Shown: in pieces, positions 46,785-59,121 of the stretch
Layout: every line of letters starts with the position of its first letter
Numbering within the stretch: position 1 is the first letter of the stretch
Origin: Chaenocephalus aceratus
Lineage: Eukaryota > Chordata > Actinopteri > Perciformes > Channichthyidae
DNA: 64,000 bases
Reading direction: 5' to 3'
Assembly: GCA_023974075.1 (NCBI GenBank)
Contig: JAMFTG010000287.1
Span: 118,501 to 182,500, forward strand
The notes under the pieces: model-generated
The model's database searches: none
The model's input: only the letters and a program-made list of their open reading frames with translations
Told to the model about the DNA's origin: nothing
Position numbers and translations under genes: made by a program

Positions 46785-47748
46785 ATTATGATGATCCCCG
46801 TCTGCCTCAGCTCCAGCTTCGGGCCTCTTTTCAGATTTAAACAAGGGCTAATTAAAATAATTGCAGCTTTTCTAGCATGAAAGTGATTCCCCCCCCCCCT
46901 CTACCCCCCCCCCCCCCCTCACACTCTACCTCTACCTCCTCTGCTGTTTTTTTTACTTCTGACTGCTGCAGGAGGAGCGGAGGCATCATGATGAGTCCAT
47001 TTTACTCCTCAAATACAGTAGCTTTTCTCAACGCCCCGAATGAACAGAACATCTTCCTTCTCATCGGCCAGCTCTTTATCGAAACCAAGAAGCGATAATT
47101 GCTGAAATCACCTCATCTCAGCGATAATCTCTGAAGCTTTTGTCGTGCACATTATCTGTCATCATCTTTCTCAAAAGTGGATTTGCCAGACGTCGATGTT
47201 TTCTATATGAGCCCTTGAGAAAGTGCTTTATGTAATTTTGCTCAAGTCACTCTGATACTGTGGAATTAGTTTCTTAAAGTGAAATACATGTCGAACAAAT
47301 ATCCTTACGAAATACACGTACAATATATTCCTTGGCGAGCTCTTGAAAACATATTATTACTTTCAAATCTAAATGCTTTGTTATTTTGAGACACTTTGGA
47401 GCTATTACATATTTTATAGAGTGATGTTTGGACATTCAAGTAAATCATAATCGTACCATTGCACAACCTAGATTCCATATTTGCAGAGATGTAGGTAAAA
47501 CATCCCAATGTGCACACGGAACACATCACACCTGTACATTCACTCAGCCAGAGTTTCAGATATGCATTTATATCAGTGGATTTGACCGTTTTCATCACGT
47601 CCCAATCACATGCCATGCATCGCATAAGGGGCTTTGTGCACGTGTATGTGTGCATGTGCATAATGTTAATAAGTATGTGTGTCCGTTTGCAAAGATGAGC
47701 ATTTCATTACAGAAGGCGCACACGGATGGATGAGGTTGTTTGACATGC
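46784..47748. other. Unassigned; possible conserved non-coding block at about 46800-47180
   Basis: The first part has AT-rich homeodomain-like and GATA-like words (ctaattaaaataattgcag, gcgataattgctg, cagcgataatctctg) and no transposon signature. A pyrimidine tract and CAG at about 46943-46971 could be a splice acceptor, followed by a 42-codon frame ending at 47098, but nothing confirms an exon. I flag it only as the most gene-like non-repetitive patch. Confidence 0.25.
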
Positions 47749-47756
47749 ATTACCAT

Positions 47757-48553
47757 TAGGGATGTCCCGATCACCTTTTTTTGCTCCCGATCCGATTCCG
47801 ATCATTTTGATTTTGACAATCTGCCGATACCGATTTTTTCCCGATCCGATCTTTATGCAATGCAGTAAGAGAAAAAAAAAGGTAACGGCTGGTCATCCAA
47901 CGCGATGAGTTCAGCTATCTTGGCTGTTATTCTTTTGGCCTTTCACTGTTTCTGGGGCAGTTTCTCTTTCCTTTTGAAAGTCTCTGAAAGTGTCGGTTGT
48001 TTCAGTGCCGTTACCCGAGTGGCCGCTGTGTACTCGTCGTGTTGTTGTTGGTGTTTGTTCTTCTCAGGTGGCGTATTAGATTGGTCGTGTTGACGTAGCT
48101 CTGTTCTTTCCACCACGCGGAACCTCCGCCTTGCAAACATTGCATCTGGCTGTTACACTGCCTTCGCTTTCAATTTTATAATACTTCCAAACTCCTGACA
48201 TTTTCTCTGTCCCGACTCCCGAGTCACCAGCTGAACGTAGCCTCTCGTTAGCTTGCTGCTACTAGTGACACTGCGCCCACTCTGTTGCCAGATTTCAGAG
48301 GAATAACCAGGTCTGAAAACAAGCCCAAAATAAAGCAACACATGCATGATGTTGTGTAATTTTAAACCAAAACGAAGTCCTCAGGATGACTTTAAGACGT
48401 GAACAAGGTCATTTTTGTTTTGTAACATTAAATAAAATAATAAAAAAAAAAAAAAATTCCCGATCCCCGATTTTTTCCTCCCGATTCCGATCTTTTGAAA
48501 ATCACGTGATCGGCTCCGATCCCCGATCACGTGATCGGATCGGGACATCTCTA
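47757..48553. mobile_element. hAT element, 797 bp
   Basis: Starts TAGGGATGTCCCGATC and ends GATCGGGACATCTCTA. The flanking duplication attaccat (47749-47756) and attactat (48554-48561) matches at seven of eight. Both ends are full of ccgatc and gatcgg words. A perfect 16-bp palindrome CCGATCACGTGATCGG lies at 48523-48538. It has no transposase. Confidence 0.87.
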
Positions 48554-48561
48554 ATTACTAT

Positions 48562-50040
48562 GTGTGTTTACGTGTGTCTGTTTCCTCCACCTTCTTGTTC
48601 ATGTGTGTGCATGATCAGAAAGCAATGGCTGCATGTTTGGGTTTTTATTCGTTCAATAGAGAAATACATTTGTCATTACACAAAGGGCGTGTTGTTCCTT
48701 TTCTCCATGGCAACACTGATGCACAAATCTGTGAAGTGCATTAGAGGTCTCTGTGCTTTAAATGTCTTCAGCAGCTGCTCATGTCGGCGCTGCCCAACAT
48801 CGGCAACTTGTTGAACTCTCTGCGCCCACAATGCATCTGCGTGGACATACCCTTTTACTGAAGTATTCTTGCTTTTCCAACGGGTTCAAAGGTCTGCTGC
48901 CTATCCTGAGGGAAGGCCTGTGGCCTTCCAAGTAAAGTATGAAATGTGGGAGTTTTAAACGAACACTTACTTACTCACATCAGAAACAGAAAACTTTACT
49001 AACTTAACAATATTCACATAAACAGAAGACATGAAACCAAAATGTGCATGTTGACAACAATACGTATGTTGAAATACGTACATTACAATATGATGTATTT
49101 GTGTAAATAATGATATTCATGATAAGCTGCTGATGGTGAAATGAGTCCCAGGCTGTTTGTGTCTGCCTTTACCCCCCAAAGACCCCCCTATCTCTCCTGT
49201 TCTTTCTTGACTCTTCTTCTCTCCCCCCTCTCTCCCTCGTCTGTCTCTCCATTATCCTCCATATCGTAAACATTTCAGTCACACTTAGTTGCCGCGCCGG
49301 ATGATTTATTTAGCGCTGCTCCACGTCTGCCTGAGCACAAAGCTGTCTTCTCCATCTCTGCCTGTCACTCACACTCACACACTCACACACTCACACACAC
49401 ACACACACACACACACACCCTGTCTCCTCCCCATTGTGTCCCAGCTCCCTCTTTTAGCCTCAGAGTGTATCTTCCTCTCCCTCAGTCAACCTTCCCTCTC
49501 AGCTGTTGCTCTGCACAGTTTGAAGGTATGTTGGGCATCAATTTACCTTTCGAATAACATCAGTTTGTGCAGTGTTTGATTCCACTATAAAATAAAACGA
49601 CGTTAATAATCATGACAAATAAGTCCTCTCCACAATAATCATTTTTGAAAAATCCGTATTTTTTTTAACTTTTAAGGTTTTTACTCTTATTTGTATTGGT
49701 AACAATCTAAATAGGACTTAAGATAAAGATAAGAGGAAATGTTTGTGTTGCAGCAGCATACAAAGACATGTGTACAATACACATTTAAAGACAAGAAATA
49801 AAACAAGAAAGTAAAAATGTTCTGTTGACTTCAGTGTAAAAAAGACTTCTCCTATGATCTTGTCTCTTCTCTCTCCTGTCCTCCTTGTCCTCTGCTTTCC
49901 CTCTCCACTAACATGTTTCCTTATTGCGTCCCTCTGTCACATATTTCCTCCTTCCTTTAGCTGGAGGACGGCTAGACGTTTGATTAAAGCCAATAACGCA
50001 GAGCGACCGGCCAGAGACTAACAGAGAGAGCCCTGAGGCT
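48562..50040. other. Unassigned sequence with a CA run
   Basis: A CA tract with tcaca interruptions lies at 49367-49419. No gene is recognised in ~1.5 kb. Confidence 0.45.
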
Positions 50041-50086
50041 GTGTGTGTGTGTGTGTGTGTGTGTGTGTTGTGTGTGTGTGTGGGTG

Positions 50087-50117
<31 letters not shown>

Positions 50118-50164
50118 TGTGGTGTGTGTGTGTGTGTGTGTGTGTGTGTTGTGTGTTGTGTGTG

Positions 50165-50219
<55 letters not shown>

Positions 50220-50240
50220 TGTGTGTGTGTTGTGTGTGTG

Positions 50241-50305
<65 letters not shown>

Positions 50306-50312
50306 TGTTGTG
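50041..50312 (+). repeat. GT microsatellite, about 270 bp
   Basis: (GT)n with frequent ggt, gtt and one ttt interruption. Confidence 0.97.
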
Positions 50313-50835
50313 TCTTTCTTTTTCTAATTTCCTTCAAGCACTTACCTTCCCATTGAGAGAAGTCAGCTCTTATCAGTGGGCGCTGTATTAGCGAGCTGCG
50401 TCTCAGTGGAGCATGACACCGTGCTGAGGTAGTCTTTGCACACCTTAGAGGCAGAGCGAGTGTGTGTGTGGTGTGTGTGTGTTCACGTCAGATGTAATTG
50501 AAATGTGCAGCGGCATGACCCACAACATTGTGCTAGTCAACCATTAGCGGTGCAGCGGTGCGCGTCAGCCTCATATTCTGCTCTGAACGCACTTTAACCT
50601 CGGTCAAACAGAACTTCAACTCCATATGAAGTGTGAGAATGGATATTTATCACCTTTGCTCTCCAACTCTCACGGCTTTTAAACTCTCACTGAGGAGATT
50701 TGGGGGTCACTTTTTCAATTGACAGACCCTGCAAACCGTTGTCTGTCAGTCGTGCTTGTGATAAATATGGATTTGTCGACAAATCCACCTCCCTCACAGC
50801 TTAAAAACTTTACCCTGGTTTCCTCAATATTGATG
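50313..50835. other. Unassigned sequence
   Basis: A short GT run occurs at 50459-50483. No other feature is recognised. Confidence 0.4.
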
Positions 50836-53164
50836 TAAAGGAGACATATCCTACTCATTTCCAGGTGTATATCAGTATGTAGTGTCTCTACTTTAAAAGA
50901 GTCCTCTCCTGCGGATGTTCAGGTGTATATCAGTATGTAGTGTCTCTACTTTAAAGAGTCCTCTCCTGCTGATGTTCAGGTGTATATCAGTATGTAGTGT
51001 CTCTACTTTAAAGAGTCCTCTCCTGCTGATGTTCAGGTGTATATCAGTGTGTAGTGTCTCTACTTTAAAGAGTCCTCTCCTGCTGATGTTCAGGTGTATA
51101 TCAGTATGTAGTGTCTCTACTTTAAAGAGTCCTCTCCTGCTGATGTTCAGGTGTATATCAGTATGTAGTGTCTCTACTTTAAAGAGTCCTCTCCTGCTGA
51201 TGTCCAGGTGTATATCAGTGTGTAGTGTCTCTACTTTAAAGAGTCCTCTCCTGCTGATGTTCAGTGTATATCAGTATGTAGTGTCTCTACTTTAAAGAGT
51301 CCTCTCCTGCTGATGTTCAGGTGTATATCAGTATGTAGTGTCTCTACTTTAAAGAGTCCTCTCCTGCTGATGTTCAGGTGTATCAGTATGTAGTGTCTCT
51401 ACTTTAAAGAGTCCTCTCCTGCTGATGTTCAGGTGTATATCAGTATGTATGTCCTACTTTAAAGAGTCCTCTCCTGCTGATGTCCAGGTGTATATCAGTG
51501 TGTAGTGTCTCTACTTTAAAGAGTCCTCTCCTGCTGATGTTCAGGTGTATATCAGTATGTAGTGTCTCTACTTTAAAGAGTCCTCTCCTGCTGATGTTCA
51601 GTGTATATCAGTATGTAGTGTCTCTACTTTAAAGAGTCCTCTCCTGCTGATGTTCAGGTGTATACCAGTATGTAGTGTCTCTACTTTAAAGAGTCCTCTC
51701 CTGCTGATGTTCAGGTGTAATCAGTATGTAGTGTCTCTACTTTAAAGAGTCCTCTCCTCTGCGGATGTCCAGGTGTATATCAGTGTGTAGTGTCTCTACT
51801 TTTAAAGAGTCCTCTCCTGCTGATGTTCAGGTGTATATCAGTATGTAGTGTCTCTACTTTAAAGAGTCCTCCTGCTGATGTTCAGGTGTATACCAGTATG
51901 TAGTGTCTCTACTTTAAAGAGTCCTCTCCTGCTGATGTTCAGGTGTATATCAGTATGTAGTGTCTCTACTTTAAAGAGTCCTCTCCTGCTGATGTCCAGG
52001 TGTATATCAGTGTGTAGTGTCTCTACTTTAAAGAGTCCTCTCCTGCTGATGTTCAGGTGTATATCAGTATGTAGTGTCTCTACTTTAAAGAGTCCTCTCC
52101 TGCTGATGTTCAGGTGTATACCAGTATGTAGTGTCTCTACTTTAAAGAGTCCTCTCTCCTGCTGATGTTCAGGTGTATATCAGTATGTAGTGTCTCTACT
52201 TTAAAGAGTCCTCTCCTGCTGATGTTCAGGTGTATACCAGTATGTAGTGTCTCTACTTTAAAGAGTCCTCTCCTGCTGATGCTCAGGTGTATATCAGTAT
52301 GTAGTGTCTCTACTTTAAAGAGTCCTCTCCTGCCTGATGTTCAGGTGTATATCAGTATGTAGTGTCTCTACTTTAAAGAGTCCTCTCCTGCTGATGTTCA
52401 GGTGTATACCAGTATGTAGTGTCTCTACTTTAAAGAGTCCTCCTCCTGCTGATGTTCAGGTGTATATCAGTATGTAGTGTCTCTACTTTAAAGAGTCCTC
52501 TCCTGCTGATGTCCAGGTGTATATCAGTGTGTAGTGTCTCTACTTTAAAGAGTCCTCCTCCTGCTGATGTTCAGGTGTATATCAGTATGTAGTGTCTCTA
52601 CTTTAAAGAGTCCTCTCCTGCTGATGTTCAGGTGTATACCAGTATGTAGTGTCTCTACTTTAAAGAGTCCTCTCCTGCTGATGTCCAGGTGTATCAGTGT
52701 GTAGTGTCTCTACTTTAAAGAGTCCTCTCCTGCTGATGTTCAGGTGTATATCAGTATGTAGTGTCTCTACTTTAAAGAGTCCTCTCCTGCTGATGTTCAG
52801 GTGTATACCAGTATGTAGTGTCTCTACTTTAAAGAGTCCTCTCCTGCTGATGTTCAGGTGTATATCAGTATGTAGTGTCTCTACTTTAAAGAGTCCTCTC
52901 CTGCTGATGTTCAGGTTTATATCAGTATGGTAGTGTCTCTCTACTTTAAAGAGTCCTCTCCTGCTGATGTTCAGGTGTATATCAGTATGTAGTGTCTACT
53001 TTAAAGAGTCCTCTCCTGCTGATGTTCAGGTGTATATCAGTATGTAGTGTCTCTACTTTAAAGAGTCCTCTCCTGCTGATGTTCAGGTGTATATCAGTAT
53101 GTAGTGTCTCTACTTTAAAGAGTCCTCTCCTGCTGATGTTCAGGTGTAATCAGTATGTAGTGTC
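50836..53164 (+). repeat. 57-bp minisatellite, array 2, about 41 units
   Basis: Same unit and orientation as array 1. The first unit (50836-50893) is divergent: it reads TAAAGGAGACATATCCTACT, then catttccaggtgtatatcag. This looks like the original single-copy sequence. Later units fall into types: standard tatatcagtatg; tataccagtatg; and one in which gtccagg is always coupled with tatatcagtgtg or tgtatcagtgtg. The types alternate in short runs, so blocks of several units were copied together. Confidence 0.96.
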
Positions 53165-53990
53165 ACAGGAAAGAGAAAACCCAAAAAGCGCTTCTTTGAA
53201 ACACGAACATATCCATAGAAAACTTCAGCCGTGTTTCTTTTTTCGATCGAAAATGCACTCAACATACAAACAAGGTGAACAGACTGCGTGTTAGCATAAC
53301 TGTACAACATTACTGAAATGACTTGAGCATTTATGATTTAAGGGGCTGTTTCATCACATGACATCAATGTCCCTCTTGAAATGCAGAAGTAATCGTCATC
53401 ACTTCTGGATTGGCAACACCCCTATAAAGTACCATTAGCCAATGAGTGAGCCCGAGGAGGAAAAGCCCATTAGTGAGAGCCGCAGTGTTTACTGTTTCCA
53501 TTTGTAATCTCTTTGTTTCTGTCTGTTTACACACACAACACACACGCACACACACACACACCTCGTAAACATAATCTTGTGATTAAGCCGTCCTGTAGAC
53601 AACACCAGCTTCAACAACGGCCACTTTCAGAGTGGAATAAATCCATGCTGAGCTTTCAGGGCACATCGCAGCTTTAGAGCAGAGTTGTGTACACGAGTTT
53701 CTTTATCGTGTTGCTCCATCTAATCACTTTATAGATTCCTCCGCTCTGTGATGAACTCGTTACGTAACATCCAGGGTGTAGATGGTTACAACACGCTGTA
53801 CGTTACTGGAACAAATCCACATGAATAATTGTCTTGTTAGTGACTCGGCTGATTCTGAAGTACAGGTGATTTTGGTATTTTCTGATGTACTTGAGAGCGA
53901 TTGGAAATGGCAGGAAAGGTCCCTGGTTGCATCATGGACTTTGTAGTTCTGTGTAACCCCTTAAATACCTTCCTGTATTTAACCTTTAGG

Positions 53991-54029
<39 letters not shown>

Positions 54030-54318
54030 GTATGTACGGTGTGCTCGGGTGCAGGGAAATGGAAAAATAACCAACATTGTGATCAATCTGGGATATGAAA
54101 TAATGCAATCAGCTTGACCAAATAAGTGTCTTATGTTCAGGCCCATTGTCAAACACTATGATGGATAAATGGATGGACATTGTGATTGGTCGTCACCTGC
54201 AGAGACTGCTTGTTAATCATAACAGCAAACATTGATATCCAAGACGCCTTAAATCAGAGATTCCCAGACTTCCCTATCTCAGGAAATGCTTTGTTTTTGG
54301 TGTCAAACTGCAAACAAG
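53165..54318. other. Unassigned sequence with small microsatellites
   Basis: A CA run at about 53531-53562 and a GT run at 53992-54030. No gene is recognised. Confidence 0.45.
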
Positions 54319-54545
54319 TTGCAAGGCAAGGCAAGTTTATTTATACAGCCCCTTCCAGCACCAGGCCATTCAGGTGCTTCACAAACATGGAAGACATTCA
54401 GACAAAGGCATTTAAAAACAGTAAAAGAATAATAAAGAAACATTCAAACAAACACAAAAAATGAAAGACATTAAGAAAATGGCATTTAAAATCAGTCATT
54501 AAAAGAAAAGCTAATAAATAAGCATTAAAAGATAAAAGTTACAGT
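54319..54545 (-). mobile_element. Retroelement 3' end, antisense
   Basis: The plus strand begins gcaaggcaaggcaagtttat, the complement of the CTTGC tail and tataaataaacttgcc seen at 30040-30080. The rest, rich in aaaaaca and attaaaag, would be the 3' untranslated part. No coding remnant is seen. Confidence 0.6.
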
Positions 54546-56898
54546 GCAGTCTAAGATATGAATAGTTCAATTATTTCGGTTCTTGATTTTTAATTTATTC
54601 ACAGAACCTCCCTTTGGAAATCCGAACATTCCCGTCCCGATTGTTAATTTAGACGGATTGTTTTCACCATGTTATGCTCGCAATATCATGTACAATGTCG
54701 AGTGACGTCTAACTTGATTTGCATTTCTCCCGTCTTGACATTGCACTTCCTGGTATGCTCGTCCTGTCTTTCGTGTTGCTGCTGCTCTGACACATTCATC
54801 TCACGATTTCCGCTTGATAAAGGCGTATCTAATGTGGCCATTGCACATGTGCTCATTGTGACGTTGATGCTGAATGTATGAACTGAAATCTATTCATTTA
54901 GGGTAACCCTGTTCGGTCCAGAAGAACCTTCTCGTTTTCAAAGGAGTCCTAACGACACAGTAACTAGAAAACTAAAACAAACCAATACAATACGTCACAA
55001 GACAATCACAACACAAACATTTGAGATATACAAATTCGTAAATAACCGCTCTATGACCACAGAGAAGCCATGAACAAATACATTACACAAATAAATCCAA
55101 ACGTAGTGTGTTGTACTTGTGAGTTCATCAATAGCATGTACAGTTTACAGCGGGAAGCGTTTTAAAACATTTGCAAAGAAGTGAAGCGTTGTGTATTCTG
55201 AAGGAGCTTAAATGACCTTTGACCTCCTGTTTTGGATCCTGAGGAAGGGGAATACAAGTGTAGTACTCAGAACTATATGTAGACGAATGTGATACTAATA
55301 CTTGTTGAAGATTATGCGGATGGTTTGATGTATTCATGTGTTGCATATGTGCAGCACTCTGTGTTCAACGCCAGCTGTTGCTCGTATGTTTATTCATACT
55401 CCATATAACACACACATTTAATATGTCATATCTGTACACGATGCAGTATTTCCATCACTCTCCTGTGATGTGTACATGTGGGACTCACACTGTAAGAAGA
55501 CATTTTTATATGTTCTATCCCTGGAGGCGTTGGTGTGCTCTCGGGGTCCAGCTGTGGAGTGGTGTGCCGACAAACCCCTCCGAGTAAGAATGGTTCAGAT
55601 TGAATGCATTCGAGGAATCAAGAGCACCACAATGCACAATCCCCCTCTTTGTGGTGACCGTGTGTGTGTGTGTGTCGCACTACAGTGGTGGTACTTATTC
55701 TCCATGGTTACAGGGATGGACGACGGCCTCTGAAAGCGTACCTCCTGCCGTCTGGGCTGTGTGTTCTCATTAACCGCCCTGTGTGTGTCCTCTCCAGCTG
55801 AGAGGGAGAGGAGGGGAGGACCAGAGATATGGAGGGGACGTTAGAGCATGTGGGGGGGGGGGGAAAGCATTATGAGAAGGAGAAAGAAGTAGAGCACAGG
55901 GGGCGAGGAGAGGAGAGGAGAGTGCTGCTCCCTGGAGAGACAACTCAACACCACAAGGAGACGGAGATGAAATGACATGAATGAGGCTGAGAGGAGAAGA
56001 AAGATACATGCAACAGCTTCACTGTGATAGAGTGAGGATGAGGAGGGGTACTTTATATTCCATACTTTATTTAGGATCCTAATTGGTGTAATTGCCGGAA
56101 CAGATATTCTTCATGTGGTCCACAGATAAACAAATATCACACATCATCATTTCTTTCAAATGTTTGTCATTTTTCAAGCATTATTTTTTTTTACATGCAC
56201 ACAATCGAGAACTATTGATTTGACACACACGTAAATCGCAATCCAAAGCACCACCTGAAGCATCAAAATACATCCTATTTTTTATTATCTCTAAATGAAT
56301 TTTTTTTACAAAATAATATATTTAATGTTTCATTTCTATGCATCACTTTTTCTGAGATAAAGTGTTTGCATTGGCCAAACCTCACCGATAGGAAGAACTT
56401 GGGCCATTCATCTTTTACCAAAACATTGCAATCGATGTTTTGCCGTGCAGAAATCTATCAAATGTTTATTTTGTGTAGCCCTATGCAAAATCATGATGTA
56501 TTTGTGGGATCTCTGGTTAAGAGGATATATGTCTCAAAACAAATCTGCCAATCAGTTTTCTGTGCTTCTTCTTACTTTACTCTCACTTTACTTACCTAAG
56601 GGACTGCAGGTGGAAATGAGCTCTCATCTGGCATAATTCATCTCTTCTCTTTTCTGAGATTAATGTATTTGTATGCATGGTCCTTGTTGAAATAAATACA
56701 TAATAATAATACTTTTTTTTTTATTATACAGTGACTTTCATCACTGCACCTTAAAGGTAGGGTAGTATTAGCTTTGTTCGTTATTCTCGCGTCCAGGAGA
56801 GAAGCTTTAAAAGTAAGGAGACCAATGGAGTCTCTGAGAAGGTTCAAATGGGTACTTTATTAATTAAATGGCGAGGTAATGTTACAAGCAGAGATATG
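54546..56898. other. Unassigned sequence
   Basis: About 2.3 kb with no recognised gene. A purine-rich gaggggaggagag tract lies at 55800-55925, with a G12-type run near 55850. Open frames here have no familiar protein features. Confidence 0.45.
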
Positions 56899-57152
56899 GT
56901 TCAGAGCAGTGGCGGCCGGCCCATAGGGGCGCCGCCCCCCTTCTCCCCACATGTTTGATTGTCATTACAATAAAATAAAATATTTAAAAAATATTTTTAT
57001 TTTATTTTTTATTTTATTTTTAATCCAAGTAACTATTATATAGTTGGTCTGCGTATGTAATATCTACAATAAAATCTCGTTTAAAATTGTTTTACGATGT
57101 CTAAAGTTACTGATAAGTCACCTGTTTCCTGCCTGGCCACAGCGTGTGTCAA

Positions 57153-58435
57153 AGCCGCTTTCACACCGCAGGACTTGCGGTACTTTGTGCCGGCACTAAG
57201 TACCACTAAAGTACCACGGCACTAAATCCGCCAGGGGGCTAGAGCAATCGCATTCCACCGCAGTACTTTCCCTGAGGCACGATTCCGCTGACGTCACTTC
57301 GTCTTCTTCTCTCTGGGTTTACTGGAGGCCGCAAACCCTTCACGGCGAGTACACAACAAAAAAACGAGAAAGAAGAACTACACGGGGGGGGAGGGGAGGG
57401 TATAAAGCCCATCCGCTGTTTGAGGCGTTTGTTTACTTTCCGACCTCAGACATGATGGAGTTACAAATAAAATACCCCATTATAACAATGGACTTTATCT
57501 TTATGTATTTATTATATATTACCCCCTCAGGCTGATTTGGAAAAGGACATCAACCCTTGTTTGGTGTTGTTCCCTTATTTATCTTAAAACAAATGACATG
57601 ATAAATAACTTGTGTTTATGTGGTAAGACTTGTGTTTTCTGATACATTTAACCACCGACACCTGTCTGCTCTCACATTCTTATATTCTGCAAATTTGGGG
57701 TGGGACACAAGAAATAAAGCGTCGCCCGTTTGTTTGTTTTATTGCACAGTCCAAGACATAACAATACCGGCATCATGCTGTTCCAGGTGTGTCGTATGCA
57801 TGTAAATTGAAGTTAAATAACAGTGTGAATGTAAAATAAGTGTATAGTAGTTTCAAAACAATGTAACAGTGGCATATATATATAGCAGCAGACACGCCTT
57901 AGTGCAAGTTAGGTGTCAGTATTTTTTACCCGGCATCCGTGTGCACTGGGCACGATTCCCAGCTCAAGTAGCGAACATCGCTCAAAACATTTGGAGTTGG
58001 GAACTGCTTTCTGTCGAAGCTGCTGCATTCCGTCCTTGGAGTAAATTGCCAGAAGCACCGACACTTCCTCATCATTCCACCGCTCCGGTGTTGCAGTACG
58101 TGTGGTCATAACTGCTTTAAAGTACAAAAAAACTACTCGCTCAGGTGTGGATGTGGTTTTGTAGCGAGGAAAAAAATGGCTGCCTAACAAAACAAATTCA
58201 GAGTCTAACGGGGCGTGGTTTGCAATTCGCCCAGCCAATAGAAATAGAATAGAAATTGGCACTCTTTGTCACCAGGTTCGTACCACCCTCTCTAGCAGGG
58301 ACTAAAAAGTACCAAAAGAGTTCCAAAAGAGTTCCCGGCACTGAGTAGTCCCGGCGGTGTGAACGCGACATTATTGGTACTAACGGAACTAAAGAACTAA
58401 AGTACCAGGGAAAGTCCTGCGGTGTGAACGCGGCT
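57153..58435. mobile_element. Harbinger-like element
   Basis: The left end AGCCGCTTTCACACCGCAGG and the complement of the right end AGCCGCGTTCACACCGCAGG match at 23 of 24 when extended through gactt. The inside carries a Myb/SANT-like protein remnant, typical of the accessory gene of PIF/Harbinger transposons. I could not identify the expected 3-bp target duplication, so the superfamily call rests on the protein. Confidence 0.7.
57909..58262 (-). pseudogene. Myb/SANT-like domain remnant of a Harbinger element
   Basis: The minus-strand translation contains TPERWNDEEVSVLLAIYSKD followed by GMQQLRQKAVPNSKCFE. A tryptophan then DEEV and a run of spaced hydrophobics, with an NxxxFE stretch about 30 residues on, fits the trihelix (Myb/SANT-like) domain used by Harbinger accessory proteins to bind transposon ends. 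Residues before it look like read-through of untranslated DNA. After NSKCFE the match to the family fades quickly, so the domain is probably cut short by a frameshift. No DDE nuclease gene is found in the element. Confidence 0.6.
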
Positions 58436-58788
58436 ATACTCTCTCTCGTCCGGGCCGTAGAAAGGAGCCCTCAGCCAGAGCAGCAGCAGCCAACAAGCTG
58501 ACTGCTATCTGTATACTATGCCGCCGAAACATAATTTCAGCCAATCAGCGTCGTCAGATCTGATGCTCAAAGGGCGCCCTGTCAGCGCCCTGGCCTGTGT
58601 GGTCCTGTGAGTTGTTTGGACTCGTATCCAAGGTGACGCTCCAGTAGTTGTCGAGGATGGCTGCGTCTGCAGGAGACCCCGGTGCTCGTGGATCGCCGGA
58701 GCTGTAGATTAACATGTACATGCTTATTGTAGTTGTAAGGGCAATGCCTGCAGCACCATGGAGCCTGTGTGGGGGCTGGACCTGTGTG

Positions 58789-59025
58789 TTACAGGAAAAG
58801 AGTGAGCAGAGGGTCGAGTTGTCGATTCTGTTCAGTTTTCATCTTCCTCACCGTCTCAGACTTTGAGTTGCGCGCGCTGCTAAAGAGACGCGCTACCATG
58901 GAAACCAAACAATGGTGTAGCTGTATTAAAGTCAGAGTGGAAACAGTCGCGAGTAAATCTGATTTGGGAGAGGGCAATGAAATCTGGAGTTTCCCGCGAA
59001 AATCGGGAGGGTTGGCAAGCATGAC
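58789..59025 (-). mobile_element. Truncated hAT-type MITE (relative of 37068-37419)
   Basis: The complement runs in parallel with 37068-37345: cgccaaccctcccgattttc, aatctgatttactcgcgactg-like sequence, ggtttccatggtagcgcgtc and gtcgattctg are shared. The end that should read CATACGTGCCAACCTT is missing beyond about 58789. The other end (ggttggcaagcatg) runs straight into the CA microsatellite. Confidence 0.75.
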
Positions 59026-59078
59026 ACACACACACACACACACACACAACACACAACCACACACACACACCACACACA

Positions 59079-59119
<41 letters not shown>
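59026..59119. repeat. CA microsatellite, interrupted
   Basis: Imperfect (CA)n abutting the end of the truncated MITE. Confidence 0.96.
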
Positions 59120-59121
<2 letters not shown>

